Source of the DNA: Zetaproteobacteria bacterium
GTDB lineage: Bacteria; Pseudomonadota; Zetaproteobacteria; Mariprofundales; Mariprofundaceae
NCBI GenBank assembly: GCA_002401135.1
Contig: NVSF01000013.1
Location: forward strand, 2,690-9,135
Reading direction: 5' to 3'
DNA length: 6,446 nucleotides
This document shows positions 1 to 6,446 of this stretch, one piece after another. Numbering within the stretch: position 1 is the stretch's first letter; each line of letters opens with the position of its first letter. The notes beneath the pieces are model-generated. The model did no database searches. It saw nothing but the letters and a program-made list of their open reading frames with translations, and had not been told where the DNA came from. A program made the translations under genes and the position numbers.

Positions 1-59
1 TGTTCATAAAAATGAACCGACCCATCAAAACATTTGTGTGAATTTATGCGTTTTATCAT
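1..59 (-). CDS. fghA: S-formylglutathione hydrolase, N-terminal fragment (cut by window edge)
   Basis: This is the 5' end of a gene read leftwards off the window; 19 complete codons are visible, giving MIKRINSHKCFDGSVHFYE. The pattern (short polar start, 'N/S-x-K-C-F-x-G', then an aromatic-rich 'V-x-F-Y-E') resembles the N-terminus of S-formylglutathione hydrolases such as human esterase D, whose start contains 'SSNKCFGG'. The enzyme hydrolyses S-formylglutathione to formate and glutathione in the cytoplasm and acts directly after FrmA. The context fits: the ATG lies 10 bases after the frmA stop codon, and an AAGG (68-71) partly within that stop sits 8 bases before the start as a ribosome binding site. 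The catalytic Ser-Asp-His triad lies outside the window, so the call rests on a short N-terminus plus operon logic. Confidence 0.72.
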   Translation of the reverse strand, partial: MIKRINSHKCFDGSVHFYE

Positions 60-69
60 TGGCTTAACC

Positions 70-1350
<1,281 letters not shown>

Positions 1351-1851
1351 ATGATTTCTTTGATTTGGGCAATGGATAACAACCGTCTGATTGGTACAAA
1401 CAACCAGATGCCTTGGAGTATATCCGATATTCCTGCTGACATGGCTTGGTTTCGCAAAAACACACTGGGTAAAGCCGTGCTTATGGGTCGCAAAACCTTT
1501 GAGTCTATTGGTAAACCTTTGCCCAAACGCCGTAATATCATCCTATCCCGGCAAAAAGACTTGGAGATTGAAGGTTGCGAAGTTATTCATAGTCTTGAAG
1601 AAGCTATGAACATGTTTAAAAATGAAGAGTTGATGGTCATGGGTGGTGCAGAAATTTATGCCCTTGCTTTGCCTTTTGCAGATAAACTGTATATTACCCA
1701 CATTGAACATAGCTTTAATGGTGATGCTTGGTTTCCCAAAATGGATATGCAGCCTTGGAAACGTCAACATTGTGAAAGCCGTGCGCCTGATGAACAAAAC
1801 AAATATGCTCATCAATTTGAGATATATGAACGTGGAGAGCCCGAACAATGA
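1351..1851 (+). CDS. folA: dihydrofolate reductase
   Basis: This enzyme reduces 7,8-dihydrofolate to tetrahydrofolate with NADPH, supplying one-carbon carriers for thymidylate, purine and methionine synthesis, and it is the target of trimethoprim. The 166-residue protein has the chromosomal FolA layout: MISLIWAM start, N18-Q-M-P-W22 of the Met20 loop, catalytic acid D30 in 'PADMAWF', NADPH-binding G46-R-K-T49, 'ILSR' at 64-67, G98-G99, and T116 in 'YITHIE'. Compared with E. coli FolA it has three extra residues (about S23-I24-S25) inside the Met20 loop, so the catalytic Asp27 equivalent is shifted to 30. It has a slightly longer C-terminus (166 against 159 residues). The start is fixed by homology. 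Its stop overlaps the next start by 4 bases (ATGA), so it appears to be the first gene of the rightward operon. Confidence 0.97.
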   Translation: MISLIWAMDNNRLIGTNNQMPWSISDIPADMAWFRKNTLGKAVLMGRKTFESIGKPLPKRRNIILSRQKDLEIEGCEVIHSLEEAMNMFKNEELMVMGGAEIYALALPFADKLYITHIEHSFNGDAWFPKMDMQPWKRQHCESRAPDEQNKYAHQFEIYERGEPEQ

Positions 1852-2900
1852 TTAAATTTTTATTGATTTTATGCTTGGCAGCCAGCCCTGCTTTTGCAGC
1901 AGACAACAAGCTTGAGTTAGCCAAGCAAGATATGCAAGCTGGGCATTATGCCAAAGCACTGGAGACCTTGCGCAGTGTGGTTGCTGCGGAAGAAGACAAT
2001 TATGAGGCATGGTTTTTGTTTGGCGTGGCACAAGTGCACGAGCAACAAGACCATCAAGCTATTGAAGCTTTTAGGCATGTGATTACGCTGCGCCCCAAGC
2101 TTGCCGAACCGCACAACAACCTCGCAGCAGTATACAACAACTTGGGCGATACCAACGCTGCCATCAAAGAACTAGAAGTTGCCCTAAAAAAACGCCCGAA
2201 CTATGCGGTTGCTGAAGAAAACCTTGCTGACTTACATATCAAGCTCGCGCTTCAATACTATCGTAACAGCTTAAGTCACGGCGCAAATGAAGCAGTTAGC
2301 CAACGTTATGCACGTTTGCTTAGGGTGCGAAATCCCGCAGCAAATGCAGGTGATGCGCCCATCATTGCTGCTGCACAAAAAACTACCACAACACCACCTG
2401 ATACAAGCGTTAAAGCAAAACCTGTGCCTATACCAGTACCCGTTATAACCATGCCAAGCAGTGTGGGCACAACAGCAGCAAACGATACATACGCACAACC
2501 CCTAGTTGCTGAAACTAAAGTTGCGCCAAGGCCTTCTATTGCGGAAGATAAGTCCATTACTGGCGTACTGGATGCTTTGGAAGCATGGCGTGTAGCTTGG
2601 TCGTCTCAAGATTTGGATGCCTACTTCTCATCGTATTCGGACAACTTCCACCCAGGCTCTCGTTTTACATCCACCCCCGCTTGGAAAGCCTATAAAACAC
2701 GTGTGATTAAAAACAAATCATTCATTAATGTGCAGTTTGAGAAGGTTGAAGTCGACATTCCTGCAAGTCGAGATGTCGCAACCATTTCCGTGCTTCAACA
2801 TTTCAGGTCAAACACATACGTAGGCAATGACCGCAAACAAATTACCATGAAATACACACCCAATGGCTGGAAAATCATGGCTGAGGTTGCGCTTCCATGA
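1848..2900 (+). CDS. exported TPR protein with C-terminal Csd6-like NTF2 domain
   Basis: I recognise the domains but no characterised gene name. Residues 1-17 form a Sec signal peptide with a likely AFA|A cleavage site, so the protein should be periplasmic. Residues about 20-135 carry three to four TPR helix pairs, with typical A-x-x-x-F/L and 'YNNLGDTNAAIKELEVALKKRP' spacing. A Pro/Thr/Ala-rich linker covers about 165-235. Residues about 237-350 form an NTF2-like domain (W247, W251, Y259, Y263, F267, then 'WKAYKTRV' at 279-286). This last domain closely resembles the end of the protein encoded immediately downstream. TPRs usually hold protein partners, so an adaptor role for the neighbouring peptidoglycan enzyme is an inference. 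The start has GGAGAG (1834-1839) 8 bases upstream and overlaps folA by 4 bases; its stop overlaps the next gene by 4 bases. Confidence 0.88.
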   Translation: MIKFLLILCLAASPAFAADNKLELAKQDMQAGHYAKALETLRSVVAAEEDNYEAWFLFGVAQVHEQQDHQAIEAFRHVITLRPKLAEPHNNLAAVYNNLGDTNAAIKELEVALKKRPNYAVAEENLADLHIKLALQYYRNSLSHGANEAVSQRYARLLRVRNPAANAGDAPIIAAAQKTTTTPPDTSVKAKPVPIPVPVITMPSSVGTTAANDTYAQPLVAETKVAPRPSIAEDKSITGVLDALEAWRVAWSSQDLDAYFSSYSDNFHPGSRFTSTPAWKAYKTRVIKNKSFINVQFEKVEVDIPASRDVATISVLQHFRSNTYVGNDRKQITMKYTPNGWKIMAEVALP

Positions 2901-4168
2901 AAAAAGTAAGTCTCGCCTTGTGCTGCATATTGTTTAGCAGCCAAGCATTGGCTGAAATTATTCAGCTCAGCACAAATCTAAGTGATAAAATGTGGCTCGC
3001 TTTAGAACAATCTAATCCTGAAAGCTTGGGTGCTCAAGAACGCAGCATTTTAGGAGCAACCCTTGCTTTGGAGGAAAACAATCCAGAAAAAGCTTTGGTC
3101 ATGTTGGACACACCTTCTACACAAGCAGACCCGCTAGCCAACTTGCTCAAAGCCGAAGCACATCGTAGAGCAGCTCTGCAAGCGGTGTCTTCAGTCGGCG
3201 ACTATGCCAAACACCACAAGCTTTCTCAGCAGCAATTTGCCGCCATTGATTTGAGTGAAGACCTAACCGAAGCCACTGTTCGCCTCCAAGCTTTTGCAGA
3301 TAAAGTAGATGGCACAGCAGGTTTTCCTTTCGATATTTTGATGATAAACGACAACATTTACACCGTATTTTTGGTGGATAAAGCCCGCTCACGTTTATTT
3401 GTTTATCAGCGCAATAATGATGGGAAACTGGTGCGTGTTGCTGATGAATATGTCGTCACAGGCTCTAAAGGTGGGGATAAAACTGCGCGGGGTGATAAAA
3501 AAACACCCAATGGCATTTATCGTTTCACATCCATTCTCCACGACCCTGCATTGCGCGCTCGATATGGGCCTGTGGTTTTTCCAATCGACTACCCCAATGC
3601 GTTGGATAAATTAAAGGGTAAAACAGGGGATGGCATTTGGATGCATGGCTACCCTGAAAACAAAACACGCAGACCACCCCAAGATACACGCGGTTGTTTT
3701 GCACTGCCTAATCCTGTGTTAAAACAAATGGAAGCCTATGTGAAACCTGGGAAAACGTGGGTAGTGATTGGTGAAAACTTTAAGTTTGTTCAACGCGAAC
3801 AACAAGCGGAGTTGCTTACTTCCATTCAAACCAGTATTCAAAACTGGGAGCATGATTGGGAATCTTTGGATGCCAATGCTTACTTATCTCATTACCATGA
3901 ACAATTCCGTTCTGGAAAATATGACCTTAAACGCTGGAAATTATACAAAAAACGTGTGAATAGCCCTAAAAAATATATCCGCGTCTCCTTGGAAGATATG
4001 GCAATCATTCACGACCCTACACCGTGGCAAGATGGTGAAATGGTTGTGGTTGAATTCAAACAAGCCTACAAATCCAGCAATTATAGCGACTCAGGTCTTA
4101 AGCGTTTGTATTTAACGCGAAGTGATGGTCAATCCGCTTGGCAAATTCTTATCGAAGAGAGCTTGTGA
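2897..4168 (+). CDS. periplasmic YkuD-type L,D-transpeptidase/L,D-carboxypeptidase, Csd6-like
   Basis: This is a predicted murein-modifying enzyme of 423 residues. Residues 1-19 are a signal peptide (cleavage near ALA|E). Residues about 20-135 are helical and loosely TPR-like. The YkuD catalytic domain spans about 150-292: 'TPNGIYRF' at 203-210, H250-G251 in 'WMHGYP', and the active-site block T264-R265-G266-C267-F268 ending in N272, with C267 the nucleophile. The C-terminal domain (about 303-423) is NTF2-like with W317, W321, Y329, Y333, F337 and 'WKLYKKRV' at 347-354. This YkuD plus NTF2 arrangement is that of Helicobacter Csd6 and Campylobacter Pgp2, L,D-carboxypeptidases that trim tetrapeptide stems and set helical cell shape. 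Cross-linking, lipoprotein attachment or trimming cannot be told apart from sequence. The start overlaps the upstream TPR gene by 4 bases, with GAGG (2883-2886) as a weak ribosome binding site. Confidence 0.92.
   Translation: MKKVSLALCCILFSSQALAEIIQLSTNLSDKMWLALEQSNPESLGAQERSILGATLALEENNPEKALVMLDTPSTQADPLANLLKAEAHRRAALQAVSSVGDYAKHHKLSQQQFAAIDLSEDLTEATVRLQAFADKVDGTAGFPFDILMINDNIYTVFLVDKARSRLFVYQRNNDGKLVRVADEYVVTGSKGGDKTARGDKKTPNGIYRFTSILHDPALRARYGPVVFPIDYPNALDKLKGKTGDGIWMHGYPENKTRRPPQDTRGCFALPNPVLKQMEAYVKPGKTWVVIGENFKFVQREQQAELLTSIQTSIQNWEHDWESLDANAYLSHYHEQFRSGKYDLKRWKLYKKRVNSPKKYIRVSLEDMAIIHDPTPWQDGEMVVVEFKQAYKSSNYSDSGLKRLYLTRSDGQSAWQILIEESL
4154..4161 (+). promoter_or_regulatory. ribosome binding site that favours the 4170 start
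   Basis: GAAGAGAG lies 8 bases before the ATG at 4170 and partly matches the Shine-Dalgarno consensus. The reading frame is open back to a GTG at 4122, but that start would overlap the preceding gene by 47 bases and would add 16 residues unlike the polar N-terminus of DUF484 proteins. The 4170 start leaves one base after the upstream stop (TGA-T-ATG), in keeping with the tight packing of this operon. Confidence 0.55.
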
Positions 4169-4169
4169 T

Positions 4170-5282
4170 ATGAGTGCCCAACCAACCTCCACCGACAACA
4201 AACCTTTAGATTTTAATGAGCGGCGCATCCAAGCACTCGCCAAAGAAAATGCACAACTGCGCGAGTATGTTTCCACCATGATGACACGCCTTCATGACAA
4301 TGATAAGTTGTTTTCTAAGTTGTTCGCATTAGAAGCCAGTGTGCTCGCAGCAGGCGACCCTGAAGATATGTGCTTCACCTTATTGCGTGAGTTACGCAGT
4401 CAATTTTCTTTGGATTTGGTTCGCTTTTGGTTTGACCGTGATAGTTTGATTGGCAGCACACAAATGTCCGCCCTGTCCGACCAAGATTTGATTTGGATTG
4501 AAGCGGGCGAAATCAATGCTATGGGTTTAAATCGTCGCAATGTTTGGCTCTTACAAATGGAAAAAGATGGTTTTCCATGGATGCAGCCGCGTGATGAATC
4601 ATTGGAATCCATTGCCTTGCTTCGTTTAGGCACACAAGATAAACCCTTTGGCGTATTGGGTTTAGGCTCAAATGATAAAGACCGTTTTAACCCCAACCAA
4701 AGCACTGATTTTTTACAACATCTCGCCCAAATCATCAGTTTAAGCTTGGAACATGCCATCACCCATGAACGTCTGGCAAGGCTTGCTATCACCGATGCCC
4801 TAACAGGCACGCAAAACCGCCGATTCTTGCAACCATACAGCCACCAGCCACTATCCAGTTGGTTTGGCAAAGGTGTGCCTGTTGCCGCCATGTTCTTTGA
4901 TATGGACGACTTTAAAGGTGTGAATGACCGCTTGGGTCATGCTGCTGGTGATGAGGCGTTGACCAAGGTTTGTGACATCATTCGCAAGTATGTTCGCGCC
5001 CAAGACCCCTTGATTCGTATGGGTGGTGATGAGTTTACGCTACTGCTTCCAAGCTGCAAGCAAGATAAAGCGCAAAGTATTGCAGAAAACATCTTGCATG
5101 AGGTACAAAAAACACCCATCGAAAATGAACCAATGAGTGTCAGTATTGGGCTTGCTTTCTCCGCCGAAAAAGATGACTTAACGCTTACCCAACTTATCAA
5201 AAAGGCGGATAAAGCCATGTATGTTGCCAAAGCTTTGGGTGGCAACCGCATTGAAATTGCGCAAGAGAAGGGTAAGGAGTAA
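4170..5282 (+). CDS. DUF484-GGDEF diguanylate cyclase
   Basis: This 370-residue cytoplasmic protein should make cyclic di-GMP from two GTP. Residues about 15-55 are a helical, probably coiled-coil stretch. Residues about 55-200 match the GAF-like DUF484 family ('LFSKLFALE' at 48-56, 'FSLDLVRFWF' at 79-88). A GGDEF domain covers about 203-365. Its key parts are intact: 'DALTGTQNRRF' at 209-219, metal and nucleotide residues D244-x-D246-D-F-K249 and N252-D253, the signature GGDEF at 285-289, and 'KADKAMYVAKALGGNRI' at 345-361. An RxxD product-inhibition site (R276-A-Q-D279) sits exactly five residues before GGDEF. No membrane segment is seen. In E. coli a DUF484 gene without GGDEF lies directly before xerC, so this is the same locus with a cyclase fused on. 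What the DUF484 part senses is unknown. Confidence 0.92.
   Translation: MSAQPTSTDNKPLDFNERRIQALAKENAQLREYVSTMMTRLHDNDKLFSKLFALEASVLAAGDPEDMCFTLLRELRSQFSLDLVRFWFDRDSLIGSTQMSALSDQDLIWIEAGEINAMGLNRRNVWLLQMEKDGFPWMQPRDESLESIALLRLGTQDKPFGVLGLGSNDKDRFNPNQSTDFLQHLAQIISLSLEHAITHERLARLAITDALTGTQNRRFLQPYSHQPLSSWFGKGVPVAAMFFDMDDFKGVNDRLGHAAGDEALTKVCDIIRKYVRAQDPLIRMGGDEFTLLLPSCKQDKAQSIAENILHEVQKTPIENEPMSVSIGLAFSAEKDDLTLTQLIKKADKAMYVAKALGGNRIEIAQEKGKE
5274..5279 (+). promoter_or_regulatory. strong Shine-Dalgarno for xerC, pointing to a CTG start
   Basis: AAGGAG forms the last two sense codons (Lys-Glu) of the DUF484-GGDEF gene. It is the best ribosome binding site in the rightward operon. It lies 6 bases before the CTG at 5286, ideal spacing, but 48 bases before the first in-frame ATG (5328), which has no Shine-Dalgarno of its own (GCCGAACTC precedes it). 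It therefore argues for initiation at CTG 5286. Confidence 0.6.
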
Positions 5283-5296
5283 CTCCTGCTTTTTTT
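5275..5296 (+). promoter_or_regulatory. hairpin over stop/SD/start junction, followed by T7
   Basis: AGGAG (5275-5279) and CTCCT (5283-5287) form a perfect 5-bp stem closed by the three bases of the upstream stop codon TAA. A run of seven T follows at 5290-5296. In RNA this stem would hide the xerC Shine-Dalgarno and the first two bases of the putative CTG start until a ribosome finishing the upstream gene melts it. That is a layout for translational coupling. The stem is short for an intrinsic terminator, so at most weak attenuation would be expected. The structure is read from sequence only. Confidence 0.35.
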
Positions 5297-6209
5297 ACAA
5301 GCAAGCCAACGCTTTGCCGCCGAACTCATGCAAGTTCGCCTAGCATCTGAGCATACGGTCAACAATTACCAGCGTGACTTACGCCAATTCTTAACCTTCT
5401 CTTCTTCACTCGTCGCTCTGCCTGAAAAGCAGTTACTGATTACCCATATCAACCGTGAAATGGTGCAAGATTGGTTGGTTATGGGGCATTCACAGGGGCT
5501 TGCTCCTGCCACTTTGGCTAGACGACTATCTTCTCTTAAAAGCCTGTTTGCTTTTGCGCTAAGACAAAAGCTGTGCGATGACAATCCTGCGGCAGGCATT
5601 CGCGCACCCAAGCTAGGAAAACGCTTACCCAAAACATTGCCTCAACACCAGACCCAAGCATTGCTTGAATCCACCAATCGTAAATTTGATGACCGTGAGT
5701 TGGCGCTGCTGGCTTTATTGTATGGCTGTGGTTTGCGTGTTTCTGAAGTTGTCGGCGTAAACACGCATGACCTATCCATGAATTTCCGTCGCAAAGTTGG
5801 CGAGGTTCGCGTGTTGGGTAAAGGCAACAAAGAGCGTATTGTACCACTGCCTGAAGTCGCCGTTGAGCTGATTGAATCGTGGTTACAAAAGCGGGAGAAC
5901 TTATTACCCAAAGAAGAAGCTTTGTTTCTCAACAAGTTTGGCAAACGATTAAGTGTGCGATCGGTGCAGCGCATGTTAAAAGATAGAGCTATGGAAACAG
6001 GGGCAGATATGAGCATTACCCCGCATAAGCTTCGCCACTCCTTTGCCACAGATATGTTAAGTGGCGGGGCAAATCTGCGCACTATTCAGCAGTTTTTGGG
6101 TCATGCATCATTGGCAACCACAGAGCATTACACCCATGTCACTTTGCCGCAGCTGCAACAATCTTATGAAAAGGCCCACCCCAGAGCCAAAGCGAAGTCC
6201 AACAAATGA
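5286..6209 (+). CDS. xerC: tyrosine recombinase XerC, probable CTG start
   Basis: XerC works with XerD at the dif site to resolve chromosome dimers before division. An N-terminal SAM-like core-binding domain ('SEHTVNNYQRDL') is followed by a catalytic domain. Counted from ATG 5328 (293 residues), the catalytic set is complete: R137 in 'GCGLRVSE', K165, H233-x-x-R236 in 'TPHKLRHSFATD', H259 in 'LGHAS', and nucleophile Y268 in 'TTEHYTHV'. Starting at ATG 5328 leaves only 18 residues to the end of 'NYQRDL', where E. coli XerC has 33. The frame upstream reads LFLQASQRFAAEL, matching the missing first helix. The CTG at 5286 gives 307 residues and has AAGGAG 6 bases upstream. I therefore place the start at 5286; the conservative alternative is 5328. 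The assignment to XerC rather than XerD rests mainly on the adjacent DUF484 gene. Its stop overlaps the next gene by 4 bases. Confidence 0.93.
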   Translation: MLFLQASQRFAAELMQVRLASEHTVNNYQRDLRQFLTFSSSLVALPEKQLLITHINREMVQDWLVMGHSQGLAPATLARRLSSLKSLFAFALRQKLCDDNPAAGIRAPKLGKRLPKTLPQHQTQALLESTNRKFDDRELALLALLYGCGLRVSEVVGVNTHDLSMNFRRKVGEVRVLGKGNKERIVPLPEVAVELIESWLQKRENLLPKEEALFLNKFGKRLSVRSVQRMLKDRAMETGADMSITPHKLRHSFATDMLSGGANLRTIQQFLGHASLATTEHYTHVTLPQLQQSYEKAHPRAKAKSNK

Positions 6210-6418
6210 ATACACCTGCACAAACCAATACCAATGCAGGCAAAACAGGGCTACTCATTTGGATAGCCGCGTCACTCATCCATTTCTTGCCTATTCCACA
6301 TGGTTATATGTTTATCCAAATTATACTAACCTTCGCACTCACCATGCTAGGCTTTGTTTATTTAATCAAATATATTCGCTTTATTGCTGCCTACCAAAGA
6401 CCTGAAAATCATGACTAA
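6206..6418 (+). CDS. small two-helix inner-membrane protein, unknown function
   Basis: I do not recognise a family. The 70-residue product has a polar, Thr/Asn-rich N-terminus (1-13) and two hydrophobic segments at about 14-31 and 35-60, joined by a short turn containing 'PIPHGY'. It ends in a charged tail with K55, R58 and R65. The hairpin topology suggests an inner-membrane protein with a very short loop on one side. The start overlaps the xerC stop by 4 bases (ATGA), which supports it as a real coupled gene even though its Shine-Dalgarno is poor. No catalytic motif is visible. Confidence 0.7.
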   Translation: MNTPAQTNTNAGKTGLLIWIAASLIHFLPIPHGYMFIQIILTFALTMLGFVYLIKYIRFIAAYQRPENHD

Positions 6419-6446
6419 TATCAATATGCGCATGTTTGCGCTGAAT
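6411..6446 (+). CDS. start of a further operon gene, cut by the window end
   Basis: An ATG at 6411 overlaps the end of the small membrane protein gene by 8 bases and stays open for 12 codons to the window edge (MTNINMRMFALN). Other in-frame ATGs at 6426 and 6432 could be the true start. The ribosome binding site is weak. The overlap and the unbroken packing of this operon support a gene here, but too little is visible to name a product. Confidence 0.45.
   Translation, partial: MTNINMRMFALN

Noticed and set aside
2..17. Inverted repeat GTTCAT-aaaa-ATGAAC, first considered as an operator or terminator after frmA
   Set aside because: It lies inside the probable S-formylglutathione hydrolase coding start and has no T-run in the direction of transcription.
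2900..2906. A AAA AAG heptamer, the classic -1 frameshift slippery site
   Set aside because: In the frame of the TPR gene it begins at the last base of that gene's stop codon, so ribosomes end before it. In the YkuD frame it just encodes the Lys-Lys of the signal peptide.
2897..2926. Possible lipoprotein signal in the YkuD protein (C9-C10 in the hydrophobic segment)
   Set aside because: The cysteines fall early in the hydrophobic core and are preceded by Leu rather than Gly/Ala/Ser; a normal ALA|E signal peptidase I site fits better.
4122..4169. GTG start at 4122 for the DUF484-GGDEF protein
   Set aside because: It would overlap the upstream gene by 47 bases and add residues encoded by the shifted end of that gene; ATG 4170 has a better-placed ribosome site and tight operon spacing.
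4400..4891. Long minus-strand open frame (163 codons), and similar ones at 4937-5365 and 5642-6082
   Set aside because: They lie fully opposite well-supported genes with intact motifs, are rich in Ser/Arg/Cys as antisense shadows are, and show no recognisable domain.
5291..5297. T TTT TTA heptamer in the xerC frame, considered as programmed frameshifting
   Set aside because: The zero frame is already the correct XerC frame on both sides, so no shift is needed. The other-frame TTG at 5251 has no ribosome binding site.

Overview
The window looks like chromosomal DNA from a Gram-negative bacterium, most likely a member of the Pseudomonadota (gamma- or zetaproteobacterium-like). The evidence is a glutathione-dependent formaldehyde pathway, Sec signal peptides of Gram-negative type, and a DUF484 gene directly upstream of xerC, a gene order known from gammaproteobacteria such as E. 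coli. The composition is moderately AT-rich. I see no transposon, phage, CRISPR, rRNA or tRNA features. Coding density is very high. The organism call is an inference; the sequence alone does not fix the genus.

Left part (1-1179, minus strand): a formaldehyde detoxification operon. frmA/adhC encodes S-(hydroxymethyl)glutathione dehydrogenase. Ten bases after its stop begins a second gene that runs off the window edge. Its 19 visible residues resemble the start of S-formylglutathione hydrolase, the next enzyme of the pathway. No frmR-type regulator is visible here.

Middle (1180-1350): a 171-bp divergent intergenic region that should hold the promoters of both operons. It contains a 6-8-6 inverted repeat close to folA.

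Right part (1351 to the end, plus strand): one tightly packed gene string. The order is folA (dihydrofolate reductase), an exported TPR protein, an exported YkuD-type L,D-transpeptidase/carboxypeptidase, a DUF484-GGDEF diguanylate cyclase, xerC, a small two-helix membrane protein, and a gene cut by the window end. Neighbours overlap by 4 bp (ATGA) at three junctions, by 8 bp at another, and one gap is a single base, so co-transcription and translational coupling are very likely. The TPR protein and the YkuD protein end in homologous NTF2-like domains of the kind found at the C-terminus of Helicobacter Csd6 / Campylobacter Pgp2, which suggests a matched pair acting on periplasmic peptidoglycan. 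The string therefore combines envelope remodelling, c-di-GMP signalling and chromosome dimer resolution.

The most notable observation is at the DUF484-GGDEF/xerC junction. The XerC reading frame continues, with recognisable XerC homology, 14 codons upstream of its first ATG to a CTG codon. That CTG lies 6 nt after a perfect AAGGAG, and the only thing separating the two genes in the same frame is one TAA stop codon. The Shine-Dalgarno sequence, the stop and the putative CTG start sit together in a small hairpin followed by seven T residues.
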